Of a stretch of 18,637 nucleotides of DNA, positions 7,598-14,759 are shown piece after piece. Under the pieces are notes generated by a model. It did no database searches, had not been told where the DNA came from, and saw only the letters and a program-made list of their open reading frames with translations. How positions within the stretch are numbered: position 1 is the first letter of the stretch; every line of letters begins with the position of its first letter. Source of the DNA: Congregicoccus sp964517665 (GTDB lineage Bacteria; Verrucomicrobiota; Verrucomicrobiia; Opitutales; Opitutaceae); assembly GCA_964517665.1 (NCBI GenBank), contig CAZFCY010000097.1, positions 1 through 18,637 on the forward strand, in the 5' to 3' direction. The position numbers were made by a program, and so were the translations under genes.

Positions 7598-8872
7598 ATG
7601 CGCGTCGTGCTGACCTCCCATGGTTCCACCGGCGACATCTTTCCGATGATCGCGCTGGGCGTCTCGCTTCGGCGCGCCGGCCATTCCGTGCGCTTCGCGA
7701 CGAGCCCGCCGTTTCGCGAGGAGATCGAAGCGGCCGGGCTCGATTACGTCGAGCTGCCCCCGCGCTGGACGCGGAAGGAACTCGCCTGGTGGATGGGCCG
7801 CCTGCAGCGCTTCTCCGCGCCGTTGCTGCAACTCCGCGAACTCTACCGCGCGGCCCTCCCGCACATCACCGACCTGATCGACGCGATGGACGCGATCCTC
7901 GCCGACGCGGACGTGCTCGTTTCCTCCTATCTCTTCCCGATGGTCCGGGCGCTCGCGGACCGGCATCGCGCGCCGTTCGTCACCTTCGCCTTCGCGCACA
8001 ACACCGTGCCCTCGCGCCACTATCCGCCGGAGGGCCTGCCCCGGCTGGACTGGGCTCCGGCGCGCGCGCGGCACATCTGGAACCGCTCGCTCTGGCGCCT
8101 CGGCAACTTCGCCGTGGACACGGTCATCAACCAGACGATCGCAAAACAACTGAAGGCGCGCGGCCTCCCGCTGGTGAAGGACTTCTTCTCCAAGCCGGCC
8201 GGCCTCGTCCTCGTGGCCGTCTCGCCGGGGCTGATGAAGCCGGCCTTCCGGCTCGACCCGCGTTTCCAGTTTGTCGGCTACTGCCGCTGGCAAACGCCTC
8301 GCGACCCGGTGATCGAGCGCGAGATCGAGGCGTTTACCGGGGGCGAGCCGGTTCCCGTTCTCAGCTTCGGCAGCATGGTTTATGAGGATCCGGAAGCCTG
8401 GATGCGGCGGCTCCACGCGCGCTGGCCGCGCGACCGGAAGCTGATCGTCCAGAGCGGCTGGGCCGGCTTCGCCGCGCCCGCGGACGCGCCGCGCATCAAG
8501 GTGATCGGACCGATGAGCCACGACCAGCTCTTCGGCCATGCCAGCGTCGTCATCCACCACGGCGGCGCGGGCACGACCGCATCCGTGCTCTACTCCGGGA
8601 AACCACACATCGTCGTCCCGCACATCGCCGACCAGAGCTTCTTCGCCGACGAGGTTCGCCGGCTCGGCTGCGGCATCCGGTTGAAGAAAGAAGCCTGGCC
8701 GGAAACGCTCTCTCGCGCCGTCGATCGCGTGCTCGCCGATCGGAAGATGGCCACAAACGCGAAGCGCGCGAAGACGACGCTCGCCACGGAAGACGGCGCC
8801 GCGCGGGCGATCGAACAGATCGAAGCCTATGCGCGCCTCCAGGAAACCTTCGAGATGGAGAAAACTTTCTGA
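7598..8872 (+). CDS. GT1/GT28-like GT-B glycosyltransferase
   Basis: A 424-residue cytoplasmic or membrane-associated glycosyltransferase of the UGT/sterol-glucosyltransferase type, which moves sugar from a nucleotide donor to a hydrophobic acceptor. The N-terminal half opens with MRVVLTSHGSTGDIFPM, the glycine-rich loop of the GT28-type acceptor domain, including His8 and Asp13. The C-terminal half has the donor signature HHGGAGTT at 320-327 and PHIADQSFFADEV with Asp345-Gln346. The length fits the family. ATG 7598 is chosen because family-like sequence begins right there; the in-frame ATG at 7535 only adds non-conserved residues. There is no SD sequence and a hairpin abuts the start. Sterol, carotenoid, lipid or natural-product acceptors are all possible. 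It is the gene before the biosynthetic block and could decorate its product, but a probable terminator separates them. Confidence 0.9.
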   Translation: MRVVLTSHGSTGDIFPMIALGVSLRRAGHSVRFATSPPFREEIEAAGLDYVELPPRWTRKELAWWMGRLQRFSAPLLQLRELYRAALPHITDLIDAMDAILADADVLVSSYLFPMVRALADRHRAPFVTFAFAHNTVPSRHYPPEGLPRLDWAPARARHIWNRSLWRLGNFAVDTVINQTIAKQLKARGLPLVKDFFSKPAGLVLVAVSPGLMKPAFRLDPRFQFVGYCRWQTPRDPVIEREIEAFTGGEPVPVLSFGSMVYEDPEAWMRRLHARWPRDRKLIVQSGWAGFAAPADAPRIKVIGPMSHDQLFGHASVVIHHGGAGTTASVLYSGKPHIVVPHIADQSFFADEVRRLGCGIRLKKEAWPETLSRAVDRVLADRKMATNAKRAKTTLATEDGAARAIEQIEAYARLQETFEMEKTF

Positions 8873-8913
8873 GCGCGCCTCCAAACAAAATGAAACGGCG
8901 CGTGTCCGATTTT
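8873..8913 (+). terminator. Possible rho-independent terminator
   Basis: GCGCGCC (8873-8879), directly after the glycosyltransferase stop, pairs with GGCGCGT (8897-8903) over seven positions, with one G-U pair at the base. The loop is A-rich and a TTTT run follows at 8910-8913, six bases beyond the stem. The long 17-nt loop weakens the call. Confidence 0.45.
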
Positions 8914-9026
8914 ACGCGTCGTGAAAATCGTGTTCAAAAACTTGTTAACAACAGTTTCAAACGTTTCCCAAATGCCGAAGTAATGATAGGCTCCCCTGCC
9001 TGACTGAAACCCCACCCCAAAAGAAC
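8914..9026 (+). promoter_or_regulatory. AT-rich upstream region of the response regulator
   Basis: This is the most AT-rich stretch of the right half. It holds the perfect palindrome TTGTTAACAA (8942-8951) and a TAATGAT run (8981-8987). I could not pair a -35 and -10 at proper spacing. Position suggests the promoter of the regulator gene and perhaps of the biosynthetic block. Confidence 0.35.
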
Positions 9027-9446
9027 ATGAACCAGGCATTCCTTACCCCCGCTTCGGTGTCCATCGCGGATGGACTTTCCCGCGTGCTTGTCATCGAGGA
9101 TGATCCCGTCATCAGACGCCTGCTGCGACAGAGGCTCCACCGCTCGGGGCTCATGGTCACCGACACGAAATGCGGGGAGGACGCGATCGAACTCTGCCAG
9201 GGCGCGCCCTGCGGATTCCGCCTCGTCGTGACCGACGGCGTCATGCCCGGCATCGACGGATTCGAGGTCGCCCGCTACTTCGAGCGCGAGTTCCCCTCCA
9301 CGCGCGTGATTCTCGTCTCGGGCTTCCTGCACCATTTCATCTCCCGCCCCGACATCCCGGGAAACATCGACGCCTTCTACGAGAAGCCGTTTCGCCCCGA
9401 GGAGATCGTGGCCAAGGTCCACGAGCTGCTCGAGTCGCTCGCGTAG
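9027..9446 (+). CDS. Single-domain response regulator (REC only)
   Basis: The 139 residues are an N-terminal leader of about 18 residues followed by one receiver domain and no output domain. The acidic pocket is Asp25-Asp26 (VIEDDP), the phospho-acceptor is Asp70 (VVTDGVMPGIDG), the switch residue is Ser98 (LVSGF), and the conserved lysine is Lys120 (YEKPF). All key residues are present, so it should accept phosphate from a histidine kinase. None is encoded in the window. Without an effector domain it would act by protein contact, as CheY-like or phosphorelay proteins do. It is followed by the first adenylation-carrier gene on the same strand after 182 bp. It may be linked to that cluster's control or simply be its neighbour. 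Confidence 0.93.
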   Translation: MNQAFLTPASVSIADGLSRVLVIEDDPVIRRLLRQRLHRSGLMVTDTKCGEDAIELCQGAPCGFRLVVTDGVMPGIDGFEVARYFEREFPSTRVILVSGFLHHFISRPDIPGNIDAFYEKPFRPEEIVAKVHELLESLA

Positions 9447-9486
9447 CTGAAGTCCCCGCCCCGTCCGGAAGGATGGGAGTCAAAAG

Positions 9487-9543
9487 CGGAGGATCCGGCA
9501 AACACCTCTCGATCTTTCGTCGGGAACCGGATTCAACTTCCCG
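9487..9543 (+). repeat. Leader repeat, copy 1
   Basis: This 57-bp element matches 11645-11701 at 50 positions, and the first 30 bases (9487-9516) are identical. It lies in the leader of the first adenylation-carrier gene. GGAGG (9488-9492) can pair with CCTCT (9505-9509), and CCGGC (9495-9499) with GTCGG (9519-9523), an interleaved, pseudoknot-like arrangement. A strong hairpin follows at once (9541-9560). Confidence 0.75.
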
Positions 9544-9560
9544 TGCCCGCCCAGGCACGG
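9541..9560 (+). promoter_or_regulatory. GC-rich hairpin in the leader
   Basis: CCGTGCC (9541-9547) pairs perfectly with GGCACGG (9554-9560) around a six-base loop, 68 bases before the adenylation-carrier start. There is no T-run, so it is more likely a leader structure than a terminator. Confidence 0.4.
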
Positions 9561-9628
9561 CGGCTTCGATCTCGTCACGAGGAGACACGAATGCCGCGAT
9601 CCGCCTTTGGCGCCATGGGTGGGGCAAC

Positions 9629-11518
9629 ATGAAGAACGAAACGACCACGGTCCCCGGTGAACCACGCTCGCTGGTGGATCTGTTCGCGCGCCAGGCGGCG
9701 GTTTCTCCCGACGCGATCGCGGCGGAGTTCGGCGCCGATCGGCTCACCTACCGCGAACTTCGACGGAAGGCCGGCCACCTGGCCGCGCGCCTCGTCGCGG
9801 CCGGCGTCGTTCCGGACGCGCCGGTGGCGATCAGCCTCGGGCGTTCCCTCGACCTGCTCGTTTCCGTGCTCGCCGTGCTCGAGGCCGGCGGGGTGTGCGT
9901 GCCGGTCGATCCCGCCTATCCGTATTCACGACGTGAATACATTCTCGCCGATTCCGGCGCGCGCTGGCTGATCGCCGATCCCGGCGCGCCGGGATCCCCG
10001 CCCTCCCGGGCAGGGCCGCAGGGAAGCGGGGGCCTTCAACTCGTCGATCCCCGCGCGGCGCCCGATGAACCCGCGGCACAGCCGCCGGCCGCGAACGGCG
10101 ACACACTCGCCTATATCATCTACACCTCCGGCTCCACCGGACAACCGAAGGGCGTGATGCTCCCGCGGCGCGCGCTCTCGAATCTGATCGCGTGGCAGGT
10201 GAAGCGGCCCGGCTTCGCGGCCGGGGCGCGCGCGCTGCAGTTTGCCCCGCTCAGCTTCGACGTCTCGTTTCAGGAAATCTTCTCGACGTGGGCTTCCGGC
10301 GGCGCGGTCGTCATGATCGACGACATCGACCGACGCGATCCGGCGGCGCTGCTCCAGCGGCTCGTCGACGGGAGGATCGACCGGCTGTTCCTGCCCTTCG
10401 TCGCCCTGCGCTCGCTCGCCGACGCCGCGGTTTCGAGCGCGCGTTTCCCAACCGCGCTGCGCGAGATCTACACGGCCGGCGAACAGCTTCAGGTGGACGA
10501 CACGCTGCGGCGCTTCTTCGAATCGATGCCGGAATGTTTTCTGGAAAACCAGTATGGCCCGTCCGAGGCGCACGTCGTGACCGCGCATCGCCTGACCGGC
10601 CCGCCCGCGTCGTGGCCGGCGCTGCCGCCGATCGGCAAACCGGTGGACAACGTCAGAGTTCTCGTCCTCGACGAAACGCGGCGCGAGGTTCGGCCGGGCG
10701 GGCAGGGCGAGATTTTCCTCGGCGGCATCTGCCTGGCGCGTGGATACATCGGCAAACCGGAGCGGACGAAGGAGTGTTTCGTCGACGTCCGGCTGCCCGG
10801 CGCGAACGCGACGCGGCTGTACCGAACCGGTGACCTGGGCGAACGCCTGCCGGATGGCTCGGTCCAGTTTCACGGGCGGCTGGACGAGCAGGTGAAGTTG
10901 CGTGGTTATCGCGTCGAGCCAGGCGAAATCTCGGCCGTTCTCGGCGGGCATCCCGGGGTCGCCCAGAGTGTCGTCGTGGCGCGCGGCGGCGCGAACGGCG
11001 CGCAACAGCTCGTGGCCTACATCGTGCCGCGCGATCACGGCTCGCTTCAACCGCGCGAGTTGCATGCCTTTGCGCGAGAACGCCTGCCGGAATACATGGC
11101 GCCGGCGCACATCGAGATCGTGGACGCGCTGCCGCTCACGCCGAGCGGCAAGGTGGATGCGCGGGCGCTGCCGGCTCCGCGTCTTTCATCGGCCCGGCCG
11201 ACCGCCGGCCATACTGCGCCGAGAAGCGCGACGGAGACGCTTCTGGCCGAAATCTGGAAAGACGTTCTCGATCTGCCACGCGTCGGCATCGACGACAATT
11301 TTTTCGACCTCGGCGGCCACTCGCTGCTGGCGATGCGATTTGTGTCGCGACTGCGGCAGGCGCGGGGATTCGACCTGCCCCTGCGGCTTGTATTCGACAC
11401 GCCGACTCTGGCGCAATTGGCCGAGATGATCGACAAATCCCGGCCTGCCCCGGCTTCCGTCATGGCGTCGCCAGTCCGGCACGACATGGACGCGGATCAC
11501 GAAAAGGGGCTGATATGA
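9629..11518 (+). CDS. NRPS-type adenylation-carrier didomain, proline-like code
   Basis: A 629-residue free-standing A-T protein that would activate an amino acid as its AMP ester and hold it as a thioester on its own phosphopantetheine arm. The adenylation domain covers about residues 14-520: A3 YTSGSTGQPKG (165-175), A4 with Asp211, A5 NQYGPSE (307-313), A7 YRTGD, A8 GRLDEQVKLRGYRVEPGE, and A10 with Lys508. The carrier domain has its modified serine at Ser565 (LGGHSLLAM). The pocket residues Asp211, Val212, Gln215, Phe254, Tyr281, Ala283, Gln308, Val316, Val317 and Lys508 read DVQFYAQVVK, close to the proline code DVQ-x-IAHVVK except at two positions. No condensation or thioesterase domain is attached. 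ATG 9629 follows a G-rich run (GGGTGGGG) at fair spacing; an in-frame ATG at 9473 would add 52 unconserved residues. Its stop overlaps an ATG (ATGA, 11515-11518). Confidence 0.93.
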   Translation: MKNETTTVPGEPRSLVDLFARQAAVSPDAIAAEFGADRLTYRELRRKAGHLAARLVAAGVVPDAPVAISLGRSLDLLVSVLAVLEAGGVCVPVDPAYPYSRREYILADSGARWLIADPGAPGSPPSRAGPQGSGGLQLVDPRAAPDEPAAQPPAANGDTLAYIIYTSGSTGQPKGVMLPRRALSNLIAWQVKRPGFAAGARALQFAPLSFDVSFQEIFSTWASGGAVVMIDDIDRRDPAALLQRLVDGRIDRLFLPFVALRSLADAAVSSARFPTALREIYTAGEQLQVDDTLRRFFESMPECFLENQYGPSEAHVVTAHRLTGPPASWPALPPIGKPVDNVRVLVLDETRREVRPGGQGEIFLGGICLARGYIGKPERTKECFVDVRLPGANATRLYRTGDLGERLPDGSVQFHGRLDEQVKLRGYRVEPGEISAVLGGHPGVAQSVVVARGGANGAQQLVAYIVPRDHGSLQPRELHAFARERLPEYMAPAHIEIVDALPLTPSGKVDARALPAPRLSSARPTAGHTAPRSATETLLAEIWKDVLDLPRVGIDDNFFDLGGHSLLAMRFVSRLRQARGFDLPLRLVFDTPTLAQLAEMIDKSRPAPASVMASPVRHDMDADHEKGLI

Positions 11519-11761
11519 GCCATCCATGAGGAACGGGACAGCCATCCGCGTCGCGTCATCGCCGACTCGCGCACGCGGCGCCGTTCGTCTTCGAGCAGTT
11601 GACCGGATGCGACCAGACGGAGATCGAGGACACACTTCAAAAACGGAGGATCCGGCAAACACCTCTCGATCTTCCGCCGGAAACTGGCTTCAACTCCCGG
11701 GCACAGTCGCCGATCGCATCTGCTGAAGCCGTGCCATGGGCCGGCTCTCCTTCAGCGCCCC
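11519..11761 (+). other. Non-coding gap with possible gene relic and leader
   Basis: These 243 bp separate two biosynthetic genes. An ATG at 11515 overlaps the previous stop but meets TGA after four codons. Beyond that stop the same frame stays open to about 11780 and reads like the tail of a carrier protein (LTGCDQTEIEDTLQKRR). Another frame (11526-11726) is open for 66 codons with no recognisable product. The second leader repeat and a GGCAC/GTGCC pairing (11701-11705 with 11732-11736) fill the 3' part. Confidence 0.4.
11645..11701 (+). repeat. Leader repeat, copy 2
   Basis: This is the second copy of the 57-bp element, ending 60 bp before the start of the second adenylation-carrier gene. 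The first 30 bases equal those of copy 1. The proposed pairings are GGAGG 11646-11650 with CCTCT 11663-11667, and CCGGC 11653-11657 with GCCGG 11677-11681. In the second pairing a base that differs between copies turns a G-U pair into G-C, so the pairing is kept. Confidence 0.75.
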
Positions 11762-13606
11762 ATGCATACCCTGAATGAACTTCTCGAAGCCGGCGCCACC
11801 CGATGGCCCGAACACGCGGCCATACTCGCGACGGACGGCTCGGTTCTGACCTACCGCGCGCTTCAGCAAGGCGCGCAAAGCCTCGGCGCGGCGCTGCGCA
11901 AGCGCGGCGCGCGGCGCAACGAACGCGTGGCCCTCGTGCTGCCGAATGGGCCCGGCGCGGCCGTCGGTTTTCTCGGAGTCGCGAACGCCGCCACCGCGGC
12001 TCCGCTCAACCCCGCGTATTCGCAAGAGGAGTTCGCCTACTACCTCGGTGATCTGCAGGCCAGCGCCTTGATCGTCGACGCGGCGGCCGCGCCGGCCGCA
12101 GTCGCGGCGGCGACGAAACTGGAGATCCCCGTGCTGTCACTCGACGCGTTGCGGGAAGAGGCCGGTTCTCTTTCTTTCGTGGAGAACAACCCCGCCGCGT
12201 CAGACGACATCGCGCTCGTCCTGCACACCTCGGGCACGACGTCGCGGCCGAAGATCGTTCCGCTCACGCACGGCAATCTCACGCACTCGGCGCACAACAT
12301 CGCGCGCTCGCTTCAGCTCGAGAGCGGCGACCGCTGCTTGAACATCATGCCGCTATTCCACGTGCACGGACTGATCGGCGCGGTGTTGTCGTCGCTCACG
12401 GTCGGCGCGAGCGTCGTCTGCGCCCCGGGATTCGCCGCGGCCCGTTTTTTTTCATGGATGGAAGCGTTCGCGCCGACCTGGTACACGGCGGTGCCGACGA
12501 TGCACCAGGCGATCGTCGCAGCGGCCGCAACGAACGGCGCCGGCGAGCACCGCAAGCGCCTGCGTTTCATCCGCTCGTGCTCGTCCGCGCTGTCGCCGAC
12601 GCTCATGGCGGAGCTGGAGGCGGCCATGGGCGTGCCAGTGGTGGAGGCCTTCGGCATGACCGAAGCCTCGCACCAGGTGGTCTGCAACCCGCTTCCTCCG
12701 CGCGCGCGCAAGCCGGGATCCGTGGGCGTCTCCACGGGAACCGAAGTGACCGTGCTGGATGCCGCGGAGGCGGGAACAGCAGGAGTCGCGATCGGCGAAA
12801 TCGCGATCAAGGGCGCCTGCGTGACGCGCGGCTACGCCAGCCCGCCGGAAGCGAACGCCACGGCGTTCACCGACGGCTGGTTTCGCACGGGCGACCAGGG
12901 TTACATCGATGCGGAGGGCTATGTGTTCATCACCGGCCGCATCAAGGAACTGATCAACCGCGGCGGCGAAAAGATCTCGCCCCGTGAGATCGACGAAGCG
13001 CTTCTCGCGCATCCGGCGGTCGCGCAAGCCGTCGCCTTTGCGGCGCCGCATCCGACGCTGGGCGAGGACGTGGCCGCCGCCGTGGTGCTCCGATCCGGAG
13101 CCGCCGCCGATGCGGAGGAGATTCGCATCTCGACCTTCCAGCGCCTCGCGGCCTTCAAGGTCCCGAGCATGGTCGTGGTGGTCGATGCGATCCCGAAGGG
13201 TCCCACCGGCAAGCTCCAGCGTATCGGACTCGCGGAAAAACTCCGGGAGAAACTGAACGCCGCTTTCGTGCCGCCCCGCGACGAGATCGAAACCGTGATC
13301 GCGGACACCTGGCAGGAGATCCTCGGATTGCCGCAAGTGGGAATCCACGACAACTTCTTCGCGGTCGGAGGCGATTCACTGCGCGCCGCGCGCGTCATCA
13401 CGCGCATCAACGGTCTCTTCGAAACCGAACTGCTCCTGACTTCCGTCTTCCGCCACCCGACGGTGGAACGATACGCGGCCTGTGTGCGGACAGCCGCGTC
13501 GCCGCCGCGCCTCGCGGCGATCACGGCGACGATGCGCGAGTTGCAGGGTTTGAGCGATACCGAGGTGCAACAACAGCTCCTCGAAGAGGAAACCCGTGAC
13601 CGGTGA
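11762..13606 (+). CDS. AAE3/oxalyl-CoA-synthetase-like ligase fused to a carrier protein
   Basis: This 614-residue protein joins an acyl-activating domain (about 1-500) to a peptidyl/acyl carrier domain (about 505-585) and a short helical tail (MRELQGLSDTEVQQQLLEEE). The ligase half follows plant AAE3 and yeast Pcs60 oxalyl-CoA synthetases closely, more than NRPS domains: LHTSGTTSRPK (154-164), PLFHVHGL with His200 and His202, RSCSSALSP (271-279), EAFGMTEASHQ (295-305), GRIKELINRGGEKISP (392-407), and PTGK with catalytic-type Lys484. The carrier serine is Ser539 (VGGDSLRAA). The likely reaction is ATP-dependent activation of oxalate or another small carboxylate and its transfer to the attached carrier in place of free CoA. 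No SD sequence is seen; the ATG is preceded by CGCCCC. It shares a leader repeat with the previous didomain gene and precedes the lyase gene. Substrate is inferred from similarity only. Confidence 0.9.
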   Translation: MHTLNELLEAGATRWPEHAAILATDGSVLTYRALQQGAQSLGAALRKRGARRNERVALVLPNGPGAAVGFLGVANAATAAPLNPAYSQEEFAYYLGDLQASALIVDAAAAPAAVAAATKLEIPVLSLDALREEAGSLSFVENNPAASDDIALVLHTSGTTSRPKIVPLTHGNLTHSAHNIARSLQLESGDRCLNIMPLFHVHGLIGAVLSSLTVGASVVCAPGFAAARFFSWMEAFAPTWYTAVPTMHQAIVAAAATNGAGEHRKRLRFIRSCSSALSPTLMAELEAAMGVPVVEAFGMTEASHQVVCNPLPPRARKPGSVGVSTGTEVTVLDAAEAGTAGVAIGEIAIKGACVTRGYASPPEANATAFTDGWFRTGDQGYIDAEGYVFITGRIKELINRGGEKISPREIDEALLAHPAVAQAVAFAAPHPTLGEDVAAAVVLRSGAAADAEEIRISTFQRLAAFKVPSMVVVVDAIPKGPTGKLQRIGLAEKLREKLNAAFVPPRDEIETVIADTWQEILGLPQVGIHDNFFAVGGDSLRAARVITRINGLFETELLLTSVFRHPTVERYAACVRTAASPPRLAAITATMRELQGLSDTEVQQQLLEEETRDR

Positions 13607-13617
13607 AAACGCAGGAT

Positions 13618-13649
13618 CTCCAGGCGCGCGATGAGTGACCAGCCTGGAG
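13618..13649 (+). terminator. Stem-loop after the AAE3-like gene
   Basis: CTCCAGGC (13618-13625) and GCCTGGAG (13642-13649) are perfect complements around a 16-nt loop, 12 bases after the stop codon. A further CCTGGAGC copy follows at 13655-13662. Without a T-run it could be an attenuator or an mRNA-end structure as well as a terminator. Confidence 0.35.
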
Positions 13650-13762
13650 CCCGCCCTGGAGCGAGCGGCTTGCGCGCGCGCATCGATCCCCTAGCGTCGA
13701 TTCCGCCGCCGCAGCCGTTTTGACCTGAAGATCGAATGAGTGCGCGCCCTGACCTCCCCGCC

Positions 13763-13839
13763 ATTGACAATAAATCCGGCCGGAGAGGGATTCCTGACCA
13801 GCCGGCGACGGGTGTTTCATTGCCGCGCCCCACCCCGCC
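13763..13839 (+). promoter_or_regulatory. Possible promoter before the lyase gene
   Basis: A perfect -35 hexamer TTGACA (13764-13769) lies in an AT-rich island, inside the small palindrome ATTGACAAT. No good -10 is found 16-18 bases on, so an alternative sigma factor or chance is possible. The rest of the 233-bp gap from 13607 holds only the stem-loop above. Confidence 0.3.
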
Positions 13840-14721
13840 ATGAACGACACACACTTCGACAGCGCCGGAGATCATCTACGACAAGCCGTCACCTCCGGGA
13901 TCCAGCCACTGATCGGAGTTTACGACGTGTTCTCGGCCACGCTCGCGGCCCGGCACTTCGACGGGCTTTTTCTCAGCGGCTTCAGCTTCGCCGCCAGCCA
14001 TTACGGCCTGCCCGACCTCGGTTTCATTGCGTGGACCGACATCCTCGCTTTCGCCGAACGCGTGCGCGCGCTCCTGCCGCGGCATCATCTGGTGGTCGAT
14101 ATCGACGACGGCTACGGAGACCCGGAGATTGCCGCGCACGTCGTGCAGCGCATGGAGCTCGCGGGCGTTTCCGGCGTGGTCCTCGAAGACCAGCAGCGGC
14201 CGCGCCGCTGCGGTCACTATGACGGAAAACAGATTCTCGAACTCCCGCAGTACCTCGCGAAATTGCAGGCCGTGCTGAACGCGCGCCGCAATCTCTTCGT
14301 GATCGCGCGCACGGATGCGACGGATCCCGCCGAAGTCGAGCGGCGCGCGTGCGCCTTTGCCGAACTCGGCGCGGACGCCGTGTTGACCGAGGCGGCGCCG
14401 GACCTCGCGACGTTTCGCGAATTGCAGCGAAAAGTGAAGGCGCCGCTCGTCTGCAATCAGATCGCCGGCGGCAAGACCCCGTCCTGGACACTGAGCGAGC
14501 TGGCCGATGCCGGCCTGAGTCTCGTGATCTACAGCACGCCGTGCCTCTTCGCGGCCCAAGCCGCGGTGGAACGCGCGATGGTGAGCTTGAAAAACAGCGA
14601 CGGCCATCTGCCAGCGCTCGAGAACGGCGTCGGCCTCGCTCAATGCACGGCCGCGCTGACGGCGAACCTCCGACGCGAGACATCCGCTCGATCTCCCGAT
14701 GCGCATGCCGTCGCCGTCTGA
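13840..14721 (+). CDS. Isocitrate lyase/PEP mutase superfamily C-C lyase
   Basis: A 293-residue TIM-barrel enzyme of the group that includes methylisocitrate lyase, petal death protein and oxaloacetate acetylhydrolase. Visible motifs are SGFSFAASHYGLPDLG, the Mg-binding strand DIDDGYGD (Asp87, Asp89, Asp90), and LEDQQRPRRCGH (115-126) with Cys124. The cysteine in the flexible gating loop is typical of the lyases and hydrolases; PEP mutases of phosphonate pathways have EDK-x5-NS there instead, so a phosphonate role is unlikely. The usual chemistry is cleavage of a C-C bond in a 2-hydroxy or 2-oxo diacid, giving pyruvate, glyoxylate or oxalate. It stands between an oxalyl-CoA-synthetase-like ligase and a carbamoyltransferase, so it may supply the ligase's substrate. 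The length fits the family. The ATG at 13840 has no SD sequence and follows a C-rich stretch. Confidence 0.9.
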   Translation: MNDTHFDSAGDHLRQAVTSGIQPLIGVYDVFSATLAARHFDGLFLSGFSFAASHYGLPDLGFIAWTDILAFAERVRALLPRHHLVVDIDDGYGDPEIAAHVVQRMELAGVSGVVLEDQQRPRRCGHYDGKQILELPQYLAKLQAVLNARRNLFVIARTDATDPAEVERRACAFAELGADAVLTEAAPDLATFRELQRKVKAPLVCNQIAGGKTPSWTLSELADAGLSLVIYSTPCLFAAQAAVERAMVSLKNSDGHLPALENGVGLAQCTAALTANLRRETSARSPDAHAVAV

Positions 14722-14759
14722 CCTCTCCGCCGAGCCCATCCAGCCTTGAACGCGACCGC

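Noticed and set aside
9495..9516. Sigma-54 promoter in the leader repeat.
   Set aside because: The GG and GC dinucleotides do not stand at the required -24/-12 spacing in either copy.
11526..11726. A 66-codon open frame between the two ligase-carrier genes as a real small gene.
   Set aside because: No SD sequence, no recognisable product, and its second half is the leader repeat, which also occurs ahead of the first didomain gene.
13803..13825. A third, inverted copy of the leader element before the lyase gene.
   Set aside because: Only a short GGTGTTT-like core agrees with the reverse complement; this is within chance for such DNA.
13840..14721. PEP mutase, implying a phosphonate pathway.
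   Set aside because: The gating loop has EDQ-x5-CGH with a cysteine, not EDK-x5-NS, and no phosphonopyruvate decarboxylase is nearby.
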